DNA from: Deltaproteobacteria bacterium
GTDB taxonomy: Bacteria; Myxococcota_A; Polyangia; Polyangiales; Polyangiaceae
Length of the DNA stretch: 64,000 nt
Direction of reading: 5' to 3'
Assembly (NCBI GenBank): GCA_016218915.1
Contig: JACRCQ010000039.1
Span: 1-64,000, forward strand
Shown here: positions 42,591-50,919 of the stretch, piece by piece
How the letters are laid out: each line of letters starts with the position of its first letter
How positions within the stretch are numbered: position 1 is the first letter of the stretch
The notes under the pieces: generated by a model
Seen by the model: only the letters and a program-made list of their open reading frames with translations
Told to the model about the DNA's origin: nothing
The model's database searches: none
Translations under genes and position numbers: made by a program

Positions 42591-43885
42591 GGACCCCTGC
42601 TTGCGATCTCCCGGGCCTGCGTGGTGTACTTCGAGCCATGCGTGCTGCGCATAAGCCCTGGTGGTCCCAAGCACGTTCATTCGCAGGGGGCTCCGCTGCG
42701 CTCGTGCTGGCGGCCATTCCAGGCCCTTGCTGCACGTTCGACGACCTCGCGGCGCCCCAGAAGGGTGCACCAGCTGACGCGGCGTCGATGGAAGAAGCGG
42801 ACGTCTCCCTGGTGCTGGATGCCAACGACGGATCCACCGAAGAAGAGGGCGGAGACGCCGGATGCGATGGGTGCTCTGCGTGCGCAACGGGAACGGAGGA
42901 CTGCGACAAAGAGCCTGGCAACGGCTGCGAGACGAACATCCTCGCCGACCCAGCGAATTGCGGGGCGTGCAAGCGCTCGTGCCTTGGCTCCGCCTGCAAC
43001 AGCGGGCACTGCGAGCCGGTCGTCCTGGCCTCTGGCGAAGACCAGGCGCTGGGCATCGCCGTGGACGACACGCACGTGTACTGGGGAACGAGCACCGCGC
43101 TCGGGACGGTCAAGAGGATCCCCAAGCAAGGGGGAACGCCCGAGACGATCGCGTCGGGGCAGGATCATCCGTTCGGAATCGCGGTGGATGCCGAGTCGGT
43201 GTTCTGGGCGAACTATGCTCCAGAGTCGTACCTCCACAAGATCAGCAAGGGAGCTTCGACCGATGGAGGGCTGGCAACGGCGCTGATCGGGCTGCAAGAG
43301 ATGCCGCAGCTGGTGATCCTGGATGAGGACCATGTGTACTGGACCCTGCCCGGAGCTGTGCGTCGGCTCAGGAAGAACGGCGAGGACCTGGAGTCGCTCG
43401 CCCACGATCAGGCGTCGACTGGAGGCATTGCGCTGGACCTGTCCGGGCTCTACTGGGCGAGGCCGCTGGCGAACCGGATCATGCACCTGAGTCTGGGTGC
43501 GGACGCGTCGCCCACGGTGTTTCTCGAGCTCGGGTGCCAGCCGGGCGGGATCGCGCTCGACTACGGAAACGTGTACTTCACGCGGTCCGTGTGCGCGGCG
43601 GAGGACCAGGCGGTGATGAGCATCGCAAAGGCGAACATGAAGGAGCCTCTGTTGATCGCAGGCAAGCAAGGGGGGCCCCTGGGAATCGTCGTCGATGATC
43701 TCCATGTCTACTGGACCAACAACGCCTCTCAGCAGGTCATGAAAGCGCCCAAGTTCCCCTCTGCGGGAGCTGCGCCGACCGTGCTTGCATCGGGCCAGGC
43801 TGGAGCCATCGGGATCGCAGTGGACTCGAGCTTCGTCTACTGGACGAACCAGACCGGGGGCCAGGTCATGAAGGTCGCGAAATAG
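42587..43885 (+). CDS. Secreted YWTN beta-propeller protein
   Basis: 432 residues. A hydrophobic signal (SAALVLAAIPGPCC) is followed by a short acidic linker, one Stig1-like disulfide unit (DPANCGACKRSCLGSACNSGHC) and a beta-propeller (~148-432). The propeller blades each hold a conserved core of the kind GIAVDDTHVYW, GIAVDAESVFWAN, VILDEDHVYWT, GIALDLSGLYWA, GIVVDDLHVYWTN and GIAVDSSFVYWTN, giving six or seven blades. The ATGA overlap with the kinase suggests it is the outward-facing partner of the kinase or its target. The ligand is unknown. Confidence 0.85.
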   Translation: MRTPACDLPGLRGVLRAMRAAHKPWWSQARSFAGGSAALVLAAIPGPCCTFDDLAAPQKGAPADAASMEEADVSLVLDANDGSTEEEGGDAGCDGCSACATGTEDCDKEPGNGCETNILADPANCGACKRSCLGSACNSGHCEPVVLASGEDQALGIAVDDTHVYWGTSTALGTVKRIPKQGGTPETIASGQDHPFGIAVDAESVFWANYAPESYLHKISKGASTDGGLATALIGLQEMPQLVILDEDHVYWTLPGAVRRLRKNGEDLESLAHDQASTGGIALDLSGLYWARPLANRIMHLSLGADASPTVFLELGCQPGGIALDYGNVYFTRSVCAAEDQAVMSIAKANMKEPLLIAGKQGGPLGIVVDDLHVYWTNNASQQVMKAPKFPSAGAAPTVLASGQAGAIGIAVDSSFVYWTNQTGGQVMKVAK

Positions 43886-43938
43886 CGACACCATTTTCCC
43901 CGTTACCCCGTGAGGCGCTCCAGTGTCCAAGAGGTATC

Positions 43939-45543
43939 ATGGACGTGGTGAAACGCATCGCAAGGGTTCTGGGCGCAGCGTTCCTGCTCGCGAGCTGTGG
44001 CTCCAGCGATCAGACAAGGCCTCCCGCTGCCCATGACTCCGGAACCCCGATGCACGATGCGGGCGGGGCAGCAGGTACCAACGGGGAAGGCGGAGCCGGG
44101 CCGTCTGAAGCCGGAGCCGATGCAGGTTCTGGCGGAAACGCCGGGGCGACGAGCGCGGGCAGCGGCGGAAGCGCAGGGGCCGGAGCAACCAGCGCTGGAT
44201 CGGGTGGGGTCGCTGGCGCAGCGGGGGCACCGACCGACTGCGATCCGAGCGACCCGGAGATCGGCCCGGGCGCAAACGAGAGCTGCAACGGGCTGGACGA
44301 CGACTGCAATGGGCAGGTCGACGACGGCGCCGGATGCAAGCCGCTGCTGTGGGTGTTCGTGCTCGCAGGGCAATCGAACATGGTCGGGCTCGGGTTCAAC
44401 AACGAGCTGCCGTCCGAAGAGCAGGGGAACGTGGACGGCGCCACGATCTACTACGATGACAGCATCCATCCGAACACCAACACGTTGAAGTGGATGCAGC
44501 TCGGTCCTGGATTCGGCGTCACAGAGGATCGCTATGGACCGGAGCTGAGCTTCGGACGAAGGATGCGGCAGCTGTTTCCATCGAGAAAGCTCGCGATCAT
44601 CAAGGTTGCCGAAGGTGGGACAGCGCTTCACGACCGCTGGAAGGCGCCGTCAGGCGACCTGTACCAGCTGATGAAGGGCGAGGTGGCTTCGCAGCTCGAG
44701 GCTCTCAAGAACGACTGGCTCCCGCAGCTCGTCGGCTTCGTGTGGATGCAAGGAGAGTCGGACGCCATCGATTCGTCGTTCGCAGATGCCTACCAGGCCA
44801 ACCTGACCGGCATGCTGATGCAAGGGCGCGTGGACTGGCAGATCCCGATCCTTGCGACCACCGCAGGATTGATCCGGCCGAGCGCGCTGTGGCCGTACGC
44901 AGCGACCGTGCGCGGCGCCACGACGAACGTCGCAGCGCTGGTGGGTGAGATGGACGTGATCGACACCCAGGATCTGCCCACGCAGCCGGCGGATCCTGCG
45001 CACTACACGTCAGCGAGCTTCATCGAGCTTGGACGGCGTTTTGCGGACAATCTGGCAGGGCAGCTGACGTCCGAATGGCACTTCCCGGAGGGGCTCGGGC
45101 AGGCGCAAGGCGACGGCTTCTGGACGTGCCGAGTGAGGGACGGTGGCTCGATGCAGCTGATGACCTGGAACGGAGCGCAGTCCGTGTGGAAGAGCGCTGA
45201 CGGCAGCGTGCTAATCGGAAAGAGCGTGATTCATCCTGGGGCAACGGGTCAGGCCGAGCTGGGGTGGTGGGCGCCCTATGCGGGCAGGATCCTGGTCGAC
45301 ATCGCAGTTACGGACGCAGATGCCGGGGGCGGAGATGGCGTCCGGGTCGAGGTCGTGAGCGGCAGCCAGGTGATCTGGTCGTCCGAGATCGCGAACGGCG
45401 GCTCCGCAGCAACGAGCTTCCGCGTGAACGTGATGCAGGGAGACGAGCTGCTCTTCAGGACATCGAGCGGGGCGAGCTTCAATCCGCTCTACGACAGCAC
45501 GAGCTGGAAGGTGGGGATCCAGATGACGGCGCCTGGATCCTGA
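43939..45543 (+). CDS. SASA/carbohydrate esterase lipoprotein
   Basis: 534 residues. Signal with lipobox (AAFLLASCGSS), a long Gly/Ala/Ser linker (~35-100), one MopE-like unit (ESCNGLDDDCNGQVDDGAGC) and a sialate O-acetylesterase-type domain (~132-390) with catalytic Ser146 in LAGQSNMVG and a likely Asp352/His355 pair (ADPAHYT). WMQGESD is the conserved block 3 of the family. A C-terminal beta domain (~400-534) may bind carbohydrate. It would remove acetyl groups from surface or prey polysaccharides. It is the last plus-strand gene and meets FTCD tail to tail after seven bases. Confidence 0.85.
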   Translation: MDVVKRIARVLGAAFLLASCGSSDQTRPPAAHDSGTPMHDAGGAAGTNGEGGAGPSEAGADAGSGGNAGATSAGSGGSAGAGATSAGSGGVAGAAGAPTDCDPSDPEIGPGANESCNGLDDDCNGQVDDGAGCKPLLWVFVLAGQSNMVGLGFNNELPSEEQGNVDGATIYYDDSIHPNTNTLKWMQLGPGFGVTEDRYGPELSFGRRMRQLFPSRKLAIIKVAEGGTALHDRWKAPSGDLYQLMKGEVASQLEALKNDWLPQLVGFVWMQGESDAIDSSFADAYQANLTGMLMQGRVDWQIPILATTAGLIRPSALWPYAATVRGATTNVAALVGEMDVIDTQDLPTQPADPAHYTSASFIELGRRFADNLAGQLTSEWHFPEGLGQAQGDGFWTCRVRDGGSMQLMTWNGAQSVWKSADGSVLIGKSVIHPGATGQAELGWWAPYAGRILVDIAVTDADAGGGDGVRVEVVSGSQVIWSSEIANGGSAATSFRVNVMQGDELLFRTSSGASFNPLYDSTSWKVGIQMTAPGS

Positions 45544-45550
45544 TAAGTAC

Positions 45551-47227
45551 CTACCCGATCGCCTTGTCCACGGCTTGATCGACCTTGTCCGCGTCCTCCC
45601 GGGCCTTGGCAAGAATGGCCAATCCCTCGTTGCGGACTTCGGTCTTGAAGGCTTCGTCGGTGATCCCAGCGAGGTTGATCCGCACGTTGAGCCAGGCACC
45701 TTCTGCCGCAGTGCGAAGGGAGAGCGCAGCGACGCCCGCGTCCGAAGCGGAGTTCTTGTTGCCGCGCTCGGCCACGGCCAGGGCGAAAGCAAGGCCGCGC
45801 GGGACCATGCGCAGCACTTCGAGGGGCACGAGCGTGGCCTGCTTGGTGCCCTCCTGGATCGCAGCGTTGCGTGCGTCCTTCTGCTCGGGCGTGGACTTGG
45901 GGAGCTTGAACGCGTCCATGACCTTGTTGAACGCGTCGGTGTCGCGATCGATGGCGGCCATGAACTTGTCCTTGAGGGCCTGGGCTTCGGCAGCGACCTG
46001 CTTCATTTCCTCCCACACGCCCTCGTAGCCCTTCTTGCCGACGGTGAGGTTGGCGACCATGTTGGCGAGCGCAGCGCCGAGCCCACCGGAGAGTGCAGCG
46101 ACCGATCCGCCGCCCGGCGCCGGGGAATCCATCGAGCACTCATCCACGAAGTCGGTCACGGTGCGATCCACAAGCCTCTTCATTGCGCCCTCCACACACA
46201 TCTCGATGATCTTCTTCTTCGGGTCGAACGGGCTGAGCTCGCCGAGTCCCAGCGACAGGATGGCGATGTGGATCAGCTCGCGCTCCGGGACGCCCCAGGA
46301 GCGTCCCTGCTTCTTGAGGTAGTAGCGCCCTGCCTCGAGCATCGCATCCTTGGGGATGAGCCCGACCAGCTCGCTGCCCGTGACCACGAGCCCGAGCTTC
46401 GATGCTTCGTCGCGCACGCCTTCGAGCGCCGCATGGACCGAGGTCACCTTGTAGTTGGTGAGATTCATCGAGACCTGCGCGCGCCCGTAGTCGTCGATGT
46501 ACCACCCGGTGGCTTTCATCTGCTTGAACCGCCCGGGAATGCGCTCCGGAACGCCATCCGGTCCGATGATCTTGTTGCCCTTTTCGTCCTTCTTGAGCAC
46601 GCCGCTCTCGCGGATCTTGGTGGCGATCTCCATGGCGAGCTTGGTGTCGCGGGTGTTGAGGCTGGCGTTGTAGGCCACCAGGAACTCGCGAGCGCCGATC
46701 ACGAACGCGCCGGTCTTGGGGTTGAACTCGGCCGGGCCGAAGTCGGGCTTCCACTTCGGATCCTTGATCTTGACAGCAAAGCCCTCGTACTCGCCGGAGC
46801 GGATCTCGGACAGATTGCGACGGTAGTCGGCGGTGGCAGCTTCTTCGTAGAGGTAGACCGGCACGCCGAGCTCTTTGCCCACGCGCTCGCCGAGACGGCG
46901 CGCGAGCTGCACGCAATCCTGCATGGTCACGCCCTGCAGGGGAACGAACGGGGTGACGTCGGCCGCGCCCATGCGAGGGTGCTCGCCATGGTGCTTGGAC
47001 ATGTCGATGCGCTCGACCGCGACCTTGTGGGCGCGGAACGCGGCTTCGACCGCTGCATCGGGTGGCGCGACGAAGGTGAAGACGGTGCGGTTGGTGTCAG
47101 CACCGGGATCGACATCCAGGACGGTGACGCCTGGGACGCTCCGCATGGCTGCCGTGATCGCATCGATGACCGCGCGGTCACGTCCTTCGGAGAAGTTCGG
47201 AACGCATTCGACGAGCGGTTGGGACAT
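45551..47227 (-). CDS. ftcD: Bifunctional glutamate formimidoyltransferase/formimidotetrahydrofolate cyclodeaminase
   Basis: 558 residues. The N-terminal ~330 are formimidoyltransferase (VECVPNFSEGRD, HHGEHPRMGAADVTPFVP, the histidine/glycine block typical of the family). The C-terminal ~200 are the cyclodeaminase (SPAPGGGSVAALSGGLGAAL and the helical bundle after it). In histidine breakdown it moves the formimino group from formiminoglutamate to folate and then releases ammonia to give methenyl-THF. The fused form is usual in animals and found in some bacteria. GAGGAGAGCC precedes the ATG. No other hut gene is adjacent. Confidence 0.93.
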   Translation of the reverse strand: MSQPLVECVPNFSEGRDRAVIDAITAAMRSVPGVTVLDVDPGADTNRTVFTFVAPPDAAVEAAFRAHKVAVERIDMSKHHGEHPRMGAADVTPFVPLQGVTMQDCVQLARRLGERVGKELGVPVYLYEEAATADYRRNLSEIRSGEYEGFAVKIKDPKWKPDFGPAEFNPKTGAFVIGAREFLVAYNASLNTRDTKLAMEIATKIRESGVLKKDEKGNKIIGPDGVPERIPGRFKQMKATGWYIDDYGRAQVSMNLTNYKVTSVHAALEGVRDEASKLGLVVTGSELVGLIPKDAMLEAGRYYLKKQGRSWGVPERELIHIAILSLGLGELSPFDPKKKIIEMCVEGAMKRLVDRTVTDFVDECSMDSPAPGGGSVAALSGGLGAALANMVANLTVGKKGYEGVWEEMKQVAAEAQALKDKFMAAIDRDTDAFNKVMDAFKLPKSTPEQKDARNAAIQEGTKQATLVPLEVLRMVPRGLAFALAVAERGNKNSASDAGVAALSLRTAAEGAWLNVRINLAGITDEAFKTEVRNEGLAILAKAREDADKVDQAVDKAIG

Positions 47228-47295
47228 GGCTCTCCTCGTTGGATCGGAGGGATCGCCATGCCGCAGGCGCGGCGGCGCTGCAAGGACAATGGCGA

Positions 47296-48435
47296 CTAGA
47301 AAGCCTTGGGCATTCCGAGCATTCGCTCGGCCACGTAGCTCAGAAGCATGTTGTTGAACACGAACACCGTGGCATCGCGCAGCTTGCGCTCCACGTGGTA
47401 CTCGCCCGCAAGGCCCCATCCTCCAAAGGTGGTCAGCGCAACGCGGCTCGCCTCCCATGCGGCTTCCGACGCCAGAATCTTCGCGAGCGCCGAGCGCCCG
47501 CCAGCCTCGGACGCCCCCTTCTCGATCCTCCGGACCGCATCCCAGCGCATCAGGTCCGCCGCCTCGATCTTGCCGTACACGGATGCAATGGGGTACTGCA
47601 CGCCCTGGTTCTGGCCGATCAGCCGGCCAAAGGTGCGACGCGTGGTCGCGTGGTCCAGGCTCCGCTCGAAGAAGAATCGTGCGTTGCCGATCGACTCCGC
47701 GGCAGCGAGCACCCGACGCACCGGAAAGCCGTCCATCAGGCAACGCAGCCCGGCGCCCGGCGCACCCAGACGCATCGAGTCGGGCACGCGCAGATCGTCG
47801 ATGAAGAGCGTGGTCGTGTGACGATTCGAGATGAGATCGATCGGGCGGATCTCCAGATGCGGGCGCACCTCGTCCATGTCGAGGAGGAACAACGTCGGCC
47901 CCTCGGAGGTCTTCACGAGCACGATCATCGCGTGCGTGTACTCGGCCAGAGAGATCAGGATCTTGCGCGCATCGATGATCCAGTCGTCTCCATCGCGACG
48001 CGCCGAGCTCGCCAGCTTGCTCATGTCGGCGCCGCTGTCGGGCTCGGTCGCTGCCACGGTCAGGAACCGCGACGCACCGGTGGCGACACCAGGCAGCCAG
48101 CGGAGCTTCTGGGCTTCGGTGCCATGGCGCGTGAGCGTGCCGCAGATGGCCATCTGCGCGTTGATCACCGCGGCATCGCCGCCGAAGCGATTGATCTCCT
48201 CGACGACCACGCTGGCCACAGCCGGACCTGCATCCGTGCCGCCATAGGCACCTGGGATGAGTGCGCCGAGGTAGCCGGCTTCCCCCATGGTGTCCATGAA
48301 TGCCTCGGGATAGGCGTGGGTCGCATCGGTCTGGCGCCAGTAGTCGATCCCGTGCTTGTTGCAGATTGCGCGGACCGAAGTCCGGACTTGATCGAGCTCG
48401 GCCTGGCGTCCGCTGTCTTCGTTGGGCTCTGTCAT
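47296..48435 (-). CDS. Acyl-CoA dehydrogenase family protein
   Basis: 379 residues with the ACAD fold: N-terminal helices, then a beta domain with TVAATEPDSGADMS (FAD/substrate block), then the C-terminal helical domain with RRTFGRLIGQNQGVQ and GGWGLAGEYHVERKLRDA. The usual catalytic Glu is not seen in either known place: the EGT-like block after the RDA reads VFVFNN, and the helix that carries Glu in isovaleryl/long-chain enzymes reads FPVRR. Substrate is unknown. It overlaps the upstream GGDEF-like gene by four bases (ATGA) and FTCD starts 68 bases downstream. Confidence 0.82.
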   Translation of the reverse strand: MTEPNEDSGRQAELDQVRTSVRAICNKHGIDYWRQTDATHAYPEAFMDTMGEAGYLGALIPGAYGGTDAGPAVASVVVEEINRFGGDAAVINAQMAICGTLTRHGTEAQKLRWLPGVATGASRFLTVAATEPDSGADMSKLASSARRDGDDWIIDARKILISLAEYTHAMIVLVKTSEGPTLFLLDMDEVRPHLEIRPIDLISNRHTTTLFIDDLRVPDSMRLGAPGAGLRCLMDGFPVRRVLAAAESIGNARFFFERSLDHATTRRTFGRLIGQNQGVQYPIASVYGKIEAADLMRWDAVRRIEKGASEAGGRSALAKILASEAAWEASRVALTTFGGWGLAGEYHVERKLRDATVFVFNNMLLSYVAERMLGMPKAF

Positions 48436-49400
48436 GCTGGGGGCACCTGCGAAGGTGCATTCGACGTAGGAGCCGGGATGTCAATCTCCAGCTCCGAAGT
48501 GCCTCGCGCGCGAGCCCGCTCCAATGCTTCGGAGCACCGCCGCACGATGTCCGAGGCGGTCTCTCCCGTAGGCGGTGCGCATACGGCGCCGCCGATCGCC
48601 ACCGACAGGTTCGGTGTGTCCGGGCGACGCTCCCCGGCTCCGAGGGCTCCGCGGATCCGCTGGGCCACCGCGTGAAGAGCAACTCCGTCCGCCCCTGGCA
48701 GCAGAATCGCGAACTCGTCGTTCTGCATCCGCGCCACGACGTCGTATTCGCGACGCCCCTGCTTCGCAAGCTCGGCCACCCGCTCGAGAACCGCGTCGCC
48801 CACCGGCACGCCGAACGACTCGTTGATCGCCCTCATGCCGTCCACGTCGAGCATCAGCACGCCGTACGTGTCCCATGCCCGCAACGCACGGCCATGCTCC
48901 CGCTCGTGCTCCTCGGTGAACCTGCGACGGTTGGCGAGCCCGGTGAGCGCGTCGAGCGGAGTGAGCTGCTCGATGCGTTGAAGCAGCAGACGCCGCGTCC
49001 GCTCCGCGTTGCGTTCACGAGTCACGTCGCGAACTACCACGAACCGTCCGATTTTTCGCAAGCCACGCTCGATTGGATACATCGCCCAGGTCAGCAGCCG
49101 CTTGGGGATCCTGATCTCGAGATCGCCGAGCACGCGAGGGGGATCTCCGAGATCGTCAGAGGCTGCGGTCGACATGAAGTCGTTCGGCTCCTCGCAGGCG
49201 TTGCCGAGGGTGACGAGGACTTCCGGACGCGGCTTGCCCACAAGAGCCTTGGGCTCGATGCCGAAGAATTTTCCGATCTTCGTTCCGACCATCCTGCAGA
49301 TGCCGTCGGAGTCAAAGACCAGCAGCCCCTCCTCGGAGTGCTCCAGGATGGTCAGCAGCGTTGCTTCTTCGAAGTTCGCCCAATCTTCTGCGTCGGACAT
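48432..49400 (-). CDS. PAS-GGDEF-like protein with degenerate active site
   Basis: 322 residues: N-terminal PAS-like sensor (~10-125; HSEEGLLVFDSDGICRMV), a linking helix and a GGDEF-type domain (~150-310) with LTGLANRRRFTEE and VLMLDVDGMRAINESFG as in diguanylate cyclases. The signature loop reads QNDEF (RMQNDEFAILL, near residue 226) instead of GGDEF. The two glycines normally contact GTP, so cyclase activity is doubtful; degenerate GGDEF domains often serve as GTP or c-di-GMP sensors. The position before the acyl-CoA dehydrogenase with ATGA overlap shows coupled expression. Confidence 0.85.
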   Translation of the reverse strand: MSDAEDWANFEEATLLTILEHSEEGLLVFDSDGICRMVGTKIGKFFGIEPKALVGKPRPEVLVTLGNACEEPNDFMSTAASDDLGDPPRVLGDLEIRIPKRLLTWAMYPIERGLRKIGRFVVVRDVTRERNAERTRRLLLQRIEQLTPLDALTGLANRRRFTEEHEREHGRALRAWDTYGVLMLDVDGMRAINESFGVPVGDAVLERVAELAKQGRREYDVVARMQNDEFAILLPGADGVALHAVAQRIRGALGAGERRPDTPNLSVAIGGAVCAPPTGETASDIVRRCSEALERARARGTSELEIDIPAPTSNAPSQVPPA

Positions 49401-49501
49401 GGCAGTGCAACCTTGGCACGGACCGGCGTGCGAACGCGAGAATGTCGAGCGGGTTCCAGAAAATCCAAGAATTCGGTGGGCGAGAAATGCAGCAGCCGCG
49501 G

Positions 49502-50239
49502 TCAGAACGCCGGCATCCAGGGCTTCTCCTTGCCGTCCGGTCCGGTCACGAACAGCTGCAAGGCTGCCTGGAACTTGGGTCCCTGGAAGTAGTCGACGCG
49601 CAGCGCGTGGGTGCCAGCGGTCAGCTTGACCGTGGCGGTCTTGGACTGAGGCCCGTGCAGGCCGTCGTTGTCCACGGCCAGCGCGTTGTCCACGAAGACC
49701 TTGGCGCCGTCCTTGGCGACGATCCTGAAGGCGTAGTCGCCGGCCGCTGCCACGACGAACTGGCCGGTGTAGCGGATCGCGAAGAACTCGACCTTGTTGG
49801 CGTCGACCCCGGGGAAGCCTTCCTTGAAGTCGCGCGCCGGGGCGTTGAGCACCTCGGAGAACAATGACGTCACAGGGGAAAGCTTGTCGAGATCAGGCAG
49901 GGTCTTGGTGTCCGCGGGAATCCAGTAGACCATCCCCTTGAGAGCGGTCGGGCTGCCAGCTTGTGCGCCGAACATGTTCGAGCCGGTCATCGGCTTGACC
50001 GTGGTCGTGGTCGCAGGCGGAACCGTCCCCGGGTTTCGCCCCGGAAGCGTAATGATCCGGCCGGGTCCAGCGGGCTGCGTCGTCGCAGCCGGCTGCGTCG
50101 GGGCAGGCGTTGCCGCAGGGGGGGCTGCGGTTGCCGGAGGGGGTGTCTGAGGCCGCGGGGCCGTGATGATGGTGCACGCAGCGAGCGTGAGCGCGCCGAG
50201 AGAAGTCACGACCGTGGCAAGACCGAATGTATTCTTCAT
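49502..50239 (-). CDS. PA14-domain lipoprotein
   Basis: 245 residues. Signal with lipobox (LGALTLAACTII), Pro/Ala/Thr-rich linker (~25-75) and a C-terminal PA14-type beta-sandwich (~105-245) with the recurring FFAIRYTGQFVVAAAGDYAF, KVFVDNALAVDNDG and GTHALRVDYFQG blocks. PA14 domains bind carbohydrates. AAGGAG lies nine bases before the ATG at 50239. It may be part of the same transcript as the GGDEF-like gene 100 bases downstream, although the gap leaves room for a promoter. Confidence 0.85.
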   Translation of the reverse strand: MKNTFGLATVVTSLGALTLAACTIITAPRPQTPPPATAAPPAATPAPTQPAATTQPAGPGRIITLPGRNPGTVPPATTTTVKPMTGSNMFGAQAGSPTALKGMVYWIPADTKTLPDLDKLSPVTSLFSEVLNAPARDFKEGFPGVDANKVEFFAIRYTGQFVVAAAGDYAFRIVAKDGAKVFVDNALAVDNDGLHGPQSKTATVKLTAGTHALRVDYFQGPKFQAALQLFVTGPDGKEKPWMPAF

Positions 50240-50450
50240 TTCCGGAGCTCCTTGTGCGGGACCGGAACCTGGTTCCCATCCCGCCCGCAGCACACGCGAC
50301 CTGGACCGTGAGGGCAAGTGACGCACGATGGCGCCGTCATCCGGATTAGACGAGCGGGGGCGTCAGAGCAATCAAAAGGGGGTGGTCCGGGACATCTGTC
50401 CAGGCATCGGGGTTCTTTGCCGGCGCATCAGCGGGAGATACGATGGGCGC

Positions 50451-50846
50451 ATGGCCGGGCCAAGGGCGCTGACAATTCTTGTGGTCGATGATTCGGCGTT
50501 CGTTCGAGCATCGCACTGCGATCGCCTGGCACAGAGGGGGTTTGTGACCCTCACGGCCTGCGACGCGGAGCAGGCGCGGCAAGTGCTGGCTGCAGAGCAG
50601 GTGGACGCTGTGGTGTCAGATGTGGAGATGCCTGGTGACAGCGGCTTGCAGCTGTGCATGTGGGTGAGGGCGCAGGGGGGTGCGCGACGGCTGCCGTTCG
50701 TTCTCGTGTCGTCGGACGACGATGCAGAGGCGCGCGAGGAGGCGATGCGTGCGGGGGCCGACGCATTCGTGGGCAAGGGCAGCTGCGCTGAGGGGCTGAT
50801 GGACGCACTCGAAGCCCTGCTCGGACTTCGAGCGCAGCATCGCTGA
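50451..50846 (+). CDS. Single-domain (CheY-like) response regulator
   Basis: 131 residues, only a receiver domain. The acidic pair is Asp13-Asp14 (VVDDS), the phospho-acceptor Asp57 (VVSDVEMPG), Ser87 in the Thr/Ser position (FVLVSSDD) and Lys109 (FVGKGS), so all residues needed for phosphorylation are present. No output domain and no histidine kinase is adjacent. The start ATG at 50451 is chosen by alignment to the usual receiver start; the upstream in-frame extension is basic and unlike the family. Confidence 0.88.
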   Translation: MAGPRALTILVVDDSAFVRASHCDRLAQRGFVTLTACDAEQARQVLAAEQVDAVVSDVEMPGDSGLQLCMWVRAQGGARRLPFVLVSSDDDAEAREEAMRAGADAFVGKGSCAEGLMDALEALLGLRAQHR

Positions 50847-50868
50847 CTGGAGGATGGAAATTCAGCCT

Positions 50869-50890
50869 GCCCGCCCCTTTCGAGGCGGGC
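50869..50890. terminator. GC hairpin between convergent genes
   Basis: GCCCGCC-CCTTTCGA-GGCGGGC sits midway between the response regulator stop and the Cys-rich protein stop. Neither side has a good T-run (TGAATTT on the minus strand at best), so it may be a weak bidirectional terminator. Confidence 0.45.
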
Positions 50891-50919
50891 CTAGCTGAGG
50901 GGAGGTTGCGCAGACCTGG

